Origin: Berberis thunbergii
Taxonomy: Eukaryota; Streptophyta; Magnoliopsida; Ranunculales; Berberidaceae
NCBI GenBank assembly: GCA_003290165.1
Contig: QNQO01006987.1
Coordinates: 124,001-188,000 of the forward strand
Direction of reading: 5' to 3'
DNA length: 64,000 bases
The notes under the pieces are model-generated. The model did not search any database and had not been told where the DNA came from. It was given only the letters and a program-made list of their open reading frames with translations. Shown here piece after piece: positions 45,955 through 57,178 of this stretch; position 1 is the stretch's first letter, and every line of letters starts with the position of its first letter. Made by a program: the position numbers and the translations under genes.

Positions 45955-46440
45955 CAAGACCATGGTGAGAAGGAAATGAATGATCCGTCTTGCTTTTGGT
46001 CCGGAAACCCTTTTTCACTCTCTCATCCTTGAAGCCCACAAGCAACTCAACCTTTCTTCTTCGACTTCTTCCTTCAACACCAACACCATTAACAACCATG
46101 CAACAGCAACACCAACCCCTTCTTCACCTTTCCCTTTTCATTCCGCCATTTCCAGGCAAAAATCCACTTCTTCTTCCTCTTAAATAGGGAAAGGTTTCTC
46201 TGCTTCTGCTTCTTGGGGTTTCTCTGATTTTCACAACAACTATGAGTCAAACACTACCCCAAGCCCAAACCCTAGCTCTGAACTCCTCATCGATAACTAC
46301 CAACATCAAGAGAAAAGATCTCTCCACGTATTTCACTGTTGTTGCACCAAAATGGCTAATGATCTCTTCTACACATTTTCAGTCCAACCCTGACCATTTC
46401 TTGTTAAATAATAGGAACCGGGTTCGGACCTTTTTATAAC
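45955..46440 (+). pseudogene. CCCH zinc-finger gene fragment, downstream piece
   Basis: Begins QDHGEKEM at the chromovirus target site, then after a small frameshift MIRLAFGPETLFHSLILEAH, followed by a Ser/Thr/Pro-rich stretch with HSAISRQKSTSSSS and, past a stop, WGFSDFHNNYESNTTPSPNP. This is the first-exon pattern of plant CCCH proteins of the C3H46/53 class, RNA-binding factors with CCCH and RRM domains, which are not included here. The preceding residues are on the minus strand at 33122-33180. It is a transposon-borne gene fragment, not a working gene. Confidence 0.8.
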
Positions 46441-46558
46441 GGATCAGGATCGATCCAAACCGTATCTAAAAATACAAAATTAAAATCTGGACCGTTTAGA
46501 GCAAAAAGGTCATGTTCGGTTTGAACCCGCGAATCCTAGACCCGTTTGCTCACCACTA
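45955..46558 (-). mobile_element. hAT-like element, left part
   Basis: Outer terminus on the minus strand is TAGTGGTGAGCAAACGGG (from 46558). It pairs with the TAGGAGTGGGTACGG terminus at 34102. Flanked by ACAGTAGC (complement, 46559-46566). It carries the downstream piece of the CCCH gene fragment. With 33122-34102 the element would be about 1.6 kb. Confidence 0.75.
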
Positions 46559-46811
46559 GCTACTGTAATTGTCTGTCCGAAGTTGATCTTTGAGATACTT
46601 GCCTTAGCAAGACTTATGGGTATTGAGGATAGCTGTGAGACACATGGGCTTAACAAGTTGTAAGAGTTCGAGTCTGTTTGGCGGACTGCATTAGGCGGGC
46701 TTAGAATCGCTTGGGCCGGATCAGTGTTGGGCTGACGTTTGGGCCTATAATTCTTGAAATCATCATGACATGCGTATGGCTCAGGACTGTGATTGTTTTG
46801 GTGTATCATCA
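46559..46811 (-). repeat. Tat 5' LTR, displaced left part
   Basis: On the minus strand starts TGATGATACACCAAAA and follows the LTR consensus to GACAATTACAGTAGC. The rest of the LTR resumes at 34103. Outer flank AGAGT matches AAAGT after the 3' LTR. Confidence 0.85.
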
Positions 46812-46915
46812 ACTCTAATTATCAAATTTTGACAAAAAGGGGACTATACTCTAATTTGATATTATAGTTGGTCACTAAAGTATAATTACCCCTTATTATT
46901 ATAAATTTATATTTC
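46812..46915 (-). repeat. Dispersed repeat 'R', left end
   Basis: Complement of the R start (ATAAATTTATAATAATAAG...TTTAGTGACC). Its continuation lies at 41911, beyond the Tat element. Confidence 0.65.
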
Positions 46916-47172
46916 ATCCTTTCACTTTTTTTCTCTATTTTTTTTTTTTTTTTGTAATTCAAAAACATGAAAATTTCTAAGAAAATTCATTCCTTGGTTG
47001 CTAACTTCTTCCAACTAGCGAGGAAAGGGAGAAATTTTAGCTGGCTAGAGAAAATCAGTCTTGTTTCCCGCCTGAAAGTGAAAATACATTTTTGCCCTCC
47101 CCCCCTCCCCTCTTCACCTCGACAGGAAACCAGCTGGCCTGCTAGAATTTATGGAGGAGAGGTATTGGTAAG

Positions 47173-47356
47173 GAGTGCTTCTAGGGAGCCTGGGTCTGCT
47201 GCCTGGATTTGCAGCCTGGGTGGTATTTTTACATTTTTGCCCCTGCCTTTTTAACCACTCTTTAAATATAAAAACAACAAAGAAAGGGCAAAAGGGTAAT
47301 TTCGCCCACCCAGGCTGCAAATCCAGGCAGCAAACACAGGCTCCCTAGAATTATTC
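47173..47356. mobile_element. Mutator-like MITE (184 bp)
   Basis: Inverted arms TTCTAGGGAGCCTG...GCTGCCTGGATTTGCAGCC at both ends. Flanked by a perfect 9-bp duplication ATTGGTAAG (47164-47172 and 47357-47365), the size typical of Mutator-like elements. Confidence 0.85.
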
Positions 47357-47389
47357 ATTGGTAAGTAACCAGGATGAGGTGAAGCTCAA

Positions 47390-48535
47390 AATTGCACCAC
47401 CGATTCTTCTTTTCACCATCATCCACCCAAAATTGCACTCTACCACCACACCATATAAAATAAAATTTAGGCAGTCTCTTGCTTGAAAATCCGTCGAGTT
47501 GCGCTAGAACTCACACACCAGTTTCGATTTTCTCTATCCTCCAATTTTAAAGCCGATTTCGGCCCACGTTGGTCGTTTTTCGTGTCATTCAGTCGTCCTT
47601 GGTTGATTTCCAAGTTGATAGCAGAAGGTTTTTGTTGTAGTGGAACAAGAGGAGGTTAAAATGATGGACGAAAGGGTTGGGGAAGATTTTGGAGAGGTTA
47701 GGATAACCTAAACTGCTCCCTCGACATCTATAAACAAGCTTATCATCCAAAATATAAATAATGGAAGAAAGAGATGAGGAAGATTGTGGAATGGTTGTCG
47801 CTTCTTCAAAGTGTTTGATTTTAAAACCGAGAGTTGTTTTGTGAAGCTCAATTTGAGAAAAACAATCAAAGACTCGAGTAAGCTTAGCGGGACTCGCTGC
47901 TTGTATGGTGAGTTCAATGAAAGTATATTTAGGTTTTTTTCTTTTTTCTTTTTTTTTTGCAAACGAGTGAAATTGAAGCTCGAATGAAATCGAACTTCTC
48001 TTGGGTTCCTCTTTTTTCATTGTCCAAAAAACCATTACCACCACCGTCAGAAGGATTTTCCCACTTGAGTGATGGTGAACTCGACATGGGTGACTTTCTT
48101 CATCAACTTCAAACCAACTTTGAAGAAGAAACAGAAAGAGAGAGACAGATTTAGGCGAAGAAGATGATGAGGAAGAAGAAAATTTCGTTCCTTCCCGCCT
48201 CGATTCAGATGAATAATTAGGATTTTGGCTCGTCGCATTGTCTTCGAAGAACACAATCAACAACAACCAGAACCTCGTCTTTCTAATGTAGTAGAAATTG
48301 TTTATGAAGGAGGAGATGATCGAGGAAGAAGAGGTGTAGGTAGAGACTCTTCATCTTCGTCGAATAGAGCTGGAAGTCCGGGAATTGGATAATCAAATCG
48401 AAGTGAGAGTTCAGTGATGGTTGTTCTGGCGAGAGACTGTCGAATTCTATTTCATATGGTGGGGTTCTATTTCATATGGTGGGGTGGTAGGGTGGAATTT
48501 TGGGTGGGTGGTGGTGAGAAGAAGAATTTGTGGGT
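47390..48535. mobile_element. Candidate inverted-repeat element carrying gene-like sequence
   Basis: 47390-47480 and the complement of about 48425-48535 are similar (shared ATTCTTCTT, CACCCAAAATT, CTACCACCACACCATAT-like blocks, CAGTCTCT). They form long imperfect arms as in Mutator-like elements. Between them, plus-strand text from 47981 reads MKSNFSWVPLFSLSKKPLPP... then acidic DDEEEENFVPSRLDSDE and, in a shifted frame, RRIVFEEHNQQQPEPRLSNV (48.23-48.29 kb). That product is not recognised. Exact ends and target duplication were not found, so this may instead be an ordinary gene remnant beside a repeat. Confidence 0.4.
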
Positions 48536-48563
48536 TTAGTTAGAAGAACTCGATGGCTTATAC

Positions 48564-51166
48564 TAGGGTGGGCATAAACCGATTTAATTCGGGTTAACCG
48601 ACCGAACCGATTTTTAAATACGGTTCGGTAACCGAACCGATAAGGGATGATAAGAAAATTTGTAAAATCGAACCGAAACCGGTTCCAAACGGTTCGGAAT
48701 CGGTTCACCATTGTAAACCGTCCGATTAAAAACCGAACCGACCGATTGATTCATATGCTGCATCCTGTGGCACTATATCACACCCCAAAGGCAAAAACCC
48801 AAATCTCTCTGTTTCTTTCTAACTTTCTATTTCTTCTCTTGCAGAAATTCTAAATGGCGACGAAACTAGCGAGGAAACCTAAATCGAAATCTCTTTGTTT
48901 CTCAATCAATATCTTACCGTATCTCAAATTGAGATTCACTCAAACTCAAACTCTCAAACCCTAAATCCAACCTTAAAACCTCCTCCTCTTCTGCAATGAA
49001 AGGCCTCCTCTTCTTTGCAATCACTCATCGAAATCCTTCATCAACTTCTCTGCAATCATTCATTAAAACTCCATTGATAAATTGCATCTTGGAGAGGTTG
49101 TCACCACGCATCCTACTGTCGGCAGCAACGTCGAGGAGCTTGTTTATAAGAACATTCAGTTTGAGGTCAGATTTCCCTGATCATTATTTCCTTGAATTGC
49201 CAAAATTTCATCTTTTTTATGACCCAATTGAATGTTTGGTTGCTTGAAGTAAAAGTTTTCCTTTGTTATGATCGAAAGAAAGTTAAAGACGGCTTGAGAC
49301 ATAGGGGCTTGTCTGATTCTCAATTTTGTATTTTGGTAAAGGATATGTCTTTGTGTGATGCTTTAAGTTAATTTGAGGTGAATAGGTTGGTAATTATTTT
49401 GCCTGAAAGCTAGAATGAAGTGATTTAAGAGTGATTATGTTTATAAACGAGAGGGGTAATATTCTGTATCTGTTACAGATACTGTATCTGTTTTCCAAAT
49501 ACTGTTTTTCATATACTGTATCTGTTTCATACTGTTTTTCATATACTGTTATACAATGATACTGTATCTGTAATTCTGTATGAAATACAATGATTCTGTT
49601 ATACAATGATACTGTATTTCATACAGTATTTGTCAGAATATACTGTTATACTGTTATAACAGTGTTATACAATGATTCTGTATTACAATCCTTCAGTTGT
49701 TTTGCAAAATTACAGAAACAGAGTGTGTACAAATACTGTTATACAATGATTCTAAATGAAATACAATGATTCTGTTATACAATGATACTGTATGAAATAC
49801 AGTATTTGTCAGAATATACTGTTATACTGTTATACAATGATTCTGTATTACAATCCTTCAGTTGTTTTGCAAAATTACAGATACAGAGTGTGTACAAATA
49901 CTGTTATACAATGATTCTAAATGAAATACAATGATTACAGAATATACTGTTGTACAATGATTACAGAATTACAGAATTACAGAATATTGTTTTTCATATT
50001 GCAATTCAGTTGAAATATTCTTTTGTTCATACTGTTCTCCCTGTAAGATAGCAAATTGATGTAAGATACTGTTCTCCCTGTAAGATAGCAAATTCAACTG
50101 TGGTAGCAATGTACTGTTTGATGTAAGAGGTTATTTCATTCTAGTTGTTAAATTACGTAAGTTTTTACACATTCTGACCTTGTCTATATATTTTTGTTTG
50201 GAAGGCGACCTTGACTATATGTTATCTTAGAAGTTGGACTAATACGAGTTTCCATATTCTTGAGCATTTTCTTCATAGTTCTTTCAGTTCAGATTGAGGA
50301 AACTGAGCAATATCAGTCATGCGCATAGAAGAAATTGTGGAGACTAGGGATATAACGTGAGATGAATCCTATTGTTCGCTTTGATGTGAAGTTGCTTTAG
50401 GATCGGTTTACTAGGAAGCCCAGATGTAATTTATTATATTTATTTCACTATTTTGTGAACTAAGGTGTCCTATTGACAATGCTGAGCCTGCAGTAGACAC
50501 AGTTATTTCCGATGAGACAGAACACATGAGTATTGTTATTTCAGTGTGTTTTTCTTTGTACTTTCATTGTCTACACTAACATACACTGAATTGAACTGTG
50601 AATATTTTGTAAGATGGAGATATTGCCTTAGGTAACTTTTAAAGCTTTTTCAACTGTGAAAATTCAACTGTGGTAGCAATGTACTGTTTGAATTGGACGG
50701 GTAGGCCTAAATTTCAGAATATTGTTTTACAAGCAAGGCAAGGCTCTCATTATGTTTTACTGTTTTAGCCACAGATACTGTTTTTGCTTCAGATACTGTT
50801 TTACTGTTTTTACAGATACTGTTTTACTGTTTTAGCCACATAAAAATCTTTTGCTTCATACTGTGAAAGCAATCATGTACTACAAATACTGTTTTACAGA
50901 ATCCTTTTTGTATGTGTCTTTTTCAATCAATGGGCCAAAACAATTTTCATTTGGGCTAAAAATGGGCCTGCCAAAATGGGCTGAAAAAGCTAAAACCGAA
51001 TTTTCAGCCCAACCGAACCGGACCGAACCGAATTTCGGCCCAACCGAATTTTCGGTTTTACCATATACAAAATCGGATTCGGTTTTGGATTTGGGCTAAC
51101 CGATTGAAAATTATTCGAAAGCGGTTTGGGCCTCAAACCGAACCGAACCGACTTTGCCCACCCCTA
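48564..51166. mobile_element. hAT-like element, 2.6 kb, private to copy 1
   Basis: Termini are TAGGGTGGGCATAAACCG and the complement TAGGGGTGGGCAAAGTCGG. A perfect 8-bp target duplication GCTTATAC lies at 48556-48563 and 51167-51174. Sister copies hold the unoccupied site (single GCTTATAC before ACTAAAAA) at about 54829 and 58353. Subterminal regions are dense in CCGAACCG/CGGTTCGG words. No transposase frame is recognisable. Confidence 0.93.
49440..50100. repeat. ATACTGT/ACAATGATTCTGTAT repeat field within hAT
   Basis: Irregular repetition of ATACTGTT, ATACAATGAT and TACAGAAT words with embedded longer direct copies (for example the block ending in CAATCCTTCAGTTGTTTTGC at 49.69 and 49.86 kb). 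More ACTGTTTT words recur at 50.75-50.90 kb. Confidence 0.85.
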
Positions 51167-51174
51167 GCTTATAC

Positions 51175-51577
51175 ACTAAAAACGGATGAGTATATCTCAA
51201 GGACTATCATGACAAAATTTGCTCAAACCAAAACTTGGACAAACTTTTTAGAGCTCTCATAGTCAACAACTAAGAAAAAACATATGTTATAATCATGGTT
51301 TAAAAATCTTAAATGTATTTGATGAAATTTTGTCAAAATATTCACGTACAGTACAGTCATAATACTGTCATAAACTCAAGCATTTGATCATTTCATCTCT
51401 TACTGTTTTGTATTTTTATTCACATTAGCATTACATAAAAACGTTGTTTATTTATAGGCGAAGGAAATGAGCTAATAGCTTGACACCTATTACCACAAGG
51501 GTTCAAGATGCTGCCACCTTAAAGCATGATGAGGTGGCTACGTGGATATCCAATGTTTTTTAGTGTATTTTACAATA
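51175..51577 (-). repeat. Copia LTR, part (copy 1)
   Basis: On the minus strand begins TATTGTAAAATACAC after the purine tract AAGGGAGAG and has TATAAATAA at 51448-51456. The end is not defined because the hAT interrupts and no second LTR is in view. Equivalent sequences occur in copies 2 (to about 55237) and 3 (to about 58759). The preceding 400 bp repeat a GGTTTTxCTxxxAAGGTTTxAACGAGGCA-like motif, common upstream of copia polypurine tracts. Confidence 0.65.
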
Positions 51578-52037
51578 CTCTCCCTTAGATGTTTACTGTA
51601 CGTTGTCTCCCCTTGATGAAATGCTCTAAAGTGACACCATTGTTGCCTCATTAAAACCTTACCAGTAAAACCTAGCGAGGAAAAACTGGACGAAAAGAAA
51701 ACGAGTACAACATTCTTCAGGAATATGGAGAGTGCACATAATGATGCCTCGTTTAAACCTTGACAGGATAATTCAAGGGGATAAATCACGTCGAAGGAAA
51801 AAGAGTACAACCATCAATTTACACACTTCAGGATGCTCCATGCGCATAATGTTGCCTTAACCTTGACAGGAAAACCAAGTGGAATAAAACCATTTCGAAA
51901 AGAAAAAAAGGTACGCGTACATAACACACTTCTATGTGATCTCAAACATACTTCTGGTAGCATACTTCTGGATGCATATCAGTGGCTATACTTTTGAATA
52001 TTCCCCTGATATTGACTTCCCCTAATGACAACAAAAC

Positions 52038-53532
52038 TTAATTACGTTGAAGATTCAGCCAACGTATACCAATCTCATAAACCCATTTTTGAACATTTGA
52101 TTTAGGGAGTGCTTTGGTGAAGAGATCAGTGAGGTTGTCACTTGACCGAACTTGTTTGACTTCAATCACATTATCTTTCTGAAACTCTTGCAGATAGAAA
52201 AAATTTACTAGAATGTCTTTCATTTAATCTCCTTTGATGAAGCCTTATTGCATTTAAATAATACATGCAACATTATCTTCATTTATTGTAGTTGGCTGAT
52301 CAGTAACTGATAGCAATTGACAGTTATTGCTTATATGTTGAATTAATGATCTGAGCCAAACACATTCTCGGCTAGCTTCATTTAGAACTATAATTTCAGA
52401 ATGATTTGAGGAAGTAGCCACTAATGTTTGCTTAATAGAACGCAAAGAAATAGTTGCGTTGCAATTCATAAATACATAACCCATATGTGAACGACCCTTA
52501 TCGGGGTCAGATAGATAGTCTAAATCTGCATAGCCAACTAAATGAGAATGATTAGATAAATCACAGAGACAAAATAAACTTATATTAATCTTCCCACAAA
52601 GATATTGAAATATGTGTTTAACACCATTCCAATGTCTATGAGTAGGCATAAAACTATACCTTGCAAATAGATTCACACAAAATGCTATATCAGGTCGTGT
52701 ACATTATGCCAAATATAACAATGCACCAATGACACTTAAATATGATATTTCAGGACCAAAAATTTCTTCATTTTTCGTTTTTGGTCAAAATGGATCTTTA
52801 TTTAAATCTAAAGATTGGACAACCATCGACGTTCTAAGTAGATGTGATTTGTCCATATTAAAGCGTTGTAATATTTTTCGGTGTATTGTGACTGATGGAC
52901 CAACATTCCACTAGTACTTTGCTCGATTTGCAGGCCAAGACAAAATTTCGTTTTTCCAAGGTCTTTCATTTCAAATTTTTTCTTTAAACAGCTAGCAACA
53001 TTTTGAACATCTTTGATAGATCTAACAAGATTTATATCATCGACATAAACTGTTGCTATGACGAAGTGACTAATAGATTTCTTAATAAAAACACATGGGC
53101 AAATGAGATTATTATCATATCCTTCTTTACACAGATATTCACAAAGATGACTATACCACATCCTTATGGATTTTTTCAAGCCATATAAGGCACGTCTTAG
53201 TTTTATCGAATAAGTATTTTTTTGGCTTTGTCTGAGGCAAGGCAAATCCTACAAGGATTTTCATGTAACTATTTGTGTCTAAATCTTAATATAAATAACC
53301 AGTTATGACATCCATCAGTCTTGCATCAAGTTTTTTAGAAATTACAAGACTTATTAAATATCATAATGTAGTTGTATCCATAACCGAGGAATATGTTTCA
53401 TCAAAATAAATGTCGGGTTTCTACAAGAACCCTTGTGCTACGAGTCTTACTGTATATCTGACAATCTCATTTTGTTCATTTTTTTTTCTTCAAAACACTC
53501 ATTTGAAATTAACAGGGTTTACATGTTTAGGT
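52038..53532 (-). pseudogene. Copia RT and RNase H, copy 1
   Basis: From the right: VRYTVRLVAQGF and DETYSSVMD, then RRALYGLKKSIRMWYSHL, the catalytic VYVDDINLV and KDLGKTKFCLGLQIEQ. RNase H follows with GYADLDYLSDPDKGRSHMGY and ends DLFTKALPKS. Stops and frameshifts between blocks (about 53.3, 52.8 and 52.25 kb). Identical architecture in copy 2. Confidence 0.85.
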
Positions 53533-53540
53533 GTTTGTAC

Positions 53541-54520
53541 TAGGGCTTGGCAATTTAGACCAAAAAATCGGGAACCGGTCGGTTCGATTTTGAAATAGAT
53601 TTTTAATCTTCGATTCGGTTTTAAGCCTGGCCCGAAAATTTTGGTCCACTCCTCGGTTCCAGCAATCCTAAACAGTCGGTTAACCGGACCTTGTCCAAAT
53701 GTTTAAATAGAGTATCAATTTGTTCCAAAGTCCAACTCAAACTATTCCGCCAATGGTAGCCTGGTTGGATGGTTAAGGCTGTGGTGGTTTAACCCCCACG
53801 TCTTGGGTTCTATACCCACCGGCGGCATTCTTGCCTTTCAAAAAAAAAAAACTCAAACTATTCCTACTAACATCAAAACCCAACCCAAACTATGCCTACA
53901 ACCTAAACCTACCCCTAAAACCCAACTTTAGTCTATCAGAACTCCCTATGTGACATTGACACAACTTTATTCTATCACTTGTCTTTTTTTTTTTCTTCCT
54001 CAGATGTGAAGCCCTATTTTCTTTTCTTTTTTTTATTTTCTTTTCCTTTCTCTATCTCTTTTTCTTTTTTTTTTCTTCTTCAAATACCATATGATTGTTT
54101 AAATTAAAGATGCAGTTGAGCTCTCTATTGCAGCTTCAGAGGCATTGGTCCTATCTGAAACCGTAAAGTGTGAATCTGCTTCTTCAGTTTGTCCAGCTTA
54201 AAATATAATTGATATTGCATTTCATTCGAAGCAAGCAAGCAAAAATTGGTGCACCAATAGCTGCAATAAGGGTTATGAACTTCTGATTATGAAGCTGGCC
54301 GGCTTGATGAGACTAATCTGCTTCAAGACTTGGATGAAGAGCTTATGGCAGATGCATATGAGAATGTTGGGTTACTCCATTTTTCTATTATTCAAAAAAA
54401 AATCAATTTTACTCTTCCAGCGGTTTAAGAACGAGAACCGGCCTGAATTTTTGATTTACCGGAACCCTGGTTAACCGGTCTCACCAGTCCAGGCTCGGTC
54501 CCTAGAAATTCAATTGTTGA
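53541..54520. mobile_element. Truncated copy of the 965-bp hAT (copy 1)
   Basis: Starts TAGGGCTTGGCAATTTAGACC after GTTTGTAC (53533-53540) and ends at the duplication junction. Its right terminus is absent. Carries a SINE. Confidence 0.85.
53749..53849 (+). mobile_element. tRNA-derived SINE (101 bp)
   Basis: GCCAATGGTAGCCTGGTTGG at the 5' end, an A-box-like TGGATGGTTAAGG, a B-box-like GGTTCTATACC, and an A-tail. Flanked by a perfect 15-bp duplication AACTCAAACTATTCC (53734-53748 and 53850-53864). The unoccupied site is present once in copies 2 (about 57394) and 3 (about 60008). Confidence 0.92.
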
Positions 54521-55739
54521 TTGTCTTCGAAGAACACAATCAACAACAACCAGAACCTCGTCTTTCTAATGTAGTACAAATTGTTAATGAAGGAGGAGAT
54601 GATCAAGGAAGAAGAGGTGTAGGTAGAGACTCTTCATCTTCGTCGAATAGAGCAGGAAGTCCGAGAATTGGATAATCAAATCGAAGTGAGAGTTCACTGA
54701 TGGTTGTTCTGGCGAGAGACTGTCGAATTCTATTTCATATATATGGTGTGGTGGTAGGGTGGAATTTTGGGTGGGTGGTGTTGAGAAGAACAATTTGTGG
54801 GTTTAGTTAGAAGAACTCGATGGCTTATACACTAAAAATGGATGAGTATATCTCAAGGATTATCATGACAAAAGTTGCTCAAACCAAAACTTGGACTAAC
54901 TTTTAGAGCCCTCATAGTCAACAACTAAGAAAAAAAATGTTATAATCATGGTTTAAAAATCTTAAATGTATTTGATGAAATTTTGTCGAAATATTAACGT
55001 ACTGTACAGTTCATAATACTGTTATAAATTCAAACATTTGATCATTTCATCTCTTACTGTTATGTATTTTATTCACATTAACAATACATAAAAACGTTGC
55101 TTATTTATAGGCGAAGGAAATGAGCTAATAGTTTGACACTTATTCCCACAATGGTTCAAGAAGCCTCCACCTTAAAGGATGATGAGGTGGCTACGTGGAT
55201 ATCCAATGTTTTTTAGTGTATTTTACAATACTCTCCCTTGCATGTTTACCGTACGTTGTCTCCCCCGGATGAAATGCTCTAAAGTGACACCATTGTTGCC
55301 ACTTTAAAACCTTGCCAGTAAAACCTAGCGAGAAAAATGGACAAAAGAAAAAAAGTACAACATTCTTAAGGAACATCGAGAGTGCACATAATGATGCCTC
55401 GTTAAACCTTCAGAGGATAACTCAATGGGATAAACCCCGTCGAAGGAAAAAGAGTACAACCATCAATTTACATACTTCAGGATCTCCATGCGCATAGTGT
55501 TGCCTTATTAAAACCTTGACAAGAAAACCAAGTGGAATAAAACCATTTTGAAGAAAAAAAAGTACGCGTAGATAACACACTTCTATGTGATCTCAAAACA
55601 TACTTCTGGTACCATACTTCTGGATGCACATCAGAGGCTATACTTTTGAATATTCCCCTGATATTGACTCCCCCTAATGACAACAAAACTTTATTACTTT
55701 GAAGATTCAGCAAACGTATACCAATCTCTTTGAACAGTT

Positions 55740-57170
55740 GATTTAGGGAGTGCTTTGGTGAAGAGATCAGCGAGGTTGTCACTTGACCGAACTTGTTTGA
55801 CTTCAATCAAATTATCTTTCTGGAGCTCTTGTGGATAGAAAAAATTTACTAGAATGTTTTTCATTCAATCTCCTTTGATGAAGCCATATTGCATTTAAAT
55901 AATACATGCAACATTATCTTCATATATTGTAGTTGGCTGATCAGTAACTGATAGAAATTGATAGTTATTGCTTATATGTTGAATTAATGATCTGAGCCAA
56001 ACACATTTGCTAGCTTCATTTAGAACTCTAATTTCAGAATGATTTGAGGAAGTAGCGACTAATGTTTGCTTAATAGAACGCAAAGAAATAGGTGCGTTGC
56101 AATTCATAAATTCAAATCCCGTCTATGAATGACCATTATCGGGGTCAGATAGATAGTCTAAATCTGCATAGCCAACTAAATGAGAATGGTTAGGTAAATC
56201 ACAGAGATAAAATAAACTTCTATCAATCTTCCCACGAAGATATTGAAATATGTGTTTAACTCCATTCCAATGTCTTCGAGTAGGCACAAAACTATACCTT
56301 GCAAATAGATTCACACAAATTGCTATATCAGGTCGTGTACGTTACGTCAAATATAACAATGCACCAATGGCACTTAAATATGGTATTTCCGGACCAAAAA
56401 TTTCTTCATTTTTCGGTTTTGGTCAATATGGATCTTTATTTAAATCTAAAGATTGGACAACCATCGCATTCTAAGTAGATGTGATTTGTCCATATTAAAG
56501 CGTTGAAATATTTTTCGGTGTATTGTGACTGATGGACCAACATTCAACTAGTACTTCGCTCGATCTGTAGCCAAGACAAAATTTTTGTTTTTCCAAGGTC
56601 TTTCATTTCAAATTCTTTCTTTAAACAGGTAGCAGCATTTTGAACATCTTTGATAAATCTAACAAGATTTATATCATCTACATAAACTGTTGCTATGACG
56701 AAGTCACTAATAGATTTCTTAATAAAAACACATGGGCAAATGAGATTATTTTTATATCATTCTTTACACAGATATTCACATAGATGATTATACCACATCC
56801 TTCCAGATTTTTTCAAGCCATATAAGACACGTCTTAGTTTTATCGAATAAGTATTTTTTTTGGCTTTTTCTGTGGCAAGGCAAATCCTTCAGGGATTTTC
56901 ATGTAACTATTTGTGTCTAAATCTCTATATAAATAAGTAATTATGACATCCATCATTCTTGTATCAAGTTTTTTAGAAATTACAAGACTAATTAAATATC
57001 ATAATGTAGTCATATCCATAACCGAGGAATATGTTTCATCAAAATAAATGTTGGGTTTCTACAAGAACCCTTGTGCTACGAATCTTGTTGTATATCTTAC
57101 AATCTCATTTTGTTCATTTCTTTTTCTTCAAAACACTCATTTGAAATTAACAGGGTTTACATGTTTAGGT
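55740..57170 (-). pseudogene. Copia RT and RNase H, copy 2
   Basis: The same blocks as copy 1 with independent lesions. The RNase H core GYADLDYLSDPDNGHS (56.15 kb) and SIKQTLVATSSNHSEIRVLN (56.05 kb) are well kept; the RT part is badly shifted. Confidence 0.8.
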
Positions 57171-57178
57171 GTTTGTAC

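Larger units (their letters stand above)
48238..54520. repeat. Tandem segmental copy 1 (of 3)
   Basis: Starts TTGTCTTCGAAGAACAC and ends in the truncated hAT at CAATTGTTGA. Contains copia LTR and 3' pol, plus two private insertions (hAT 48564-51166, SINE 53749-53849). Without the 2.6-kb hAT and its extra 8 bp it is 3672 bp, close to copy 2. Confidence 0.9.

Noticed and set aside
42360..46915. Inverted TATAAATTTATAATAATAAG ends as terminal repeats of one 4.5-kb DNA transposon
   Set aside because: Both are starts of repeat R. Their opposite orientation is explained by the inversion and the Tat insertion, and there is no transposase between them.
47589..48266. Open frame of 225 codons on the minus strand
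   Set aside because: Low-complexity Ser/Lys runs, no domain, and the opposite strand gives more protein-like text. Probably chance in an A/T-purine-rich region.
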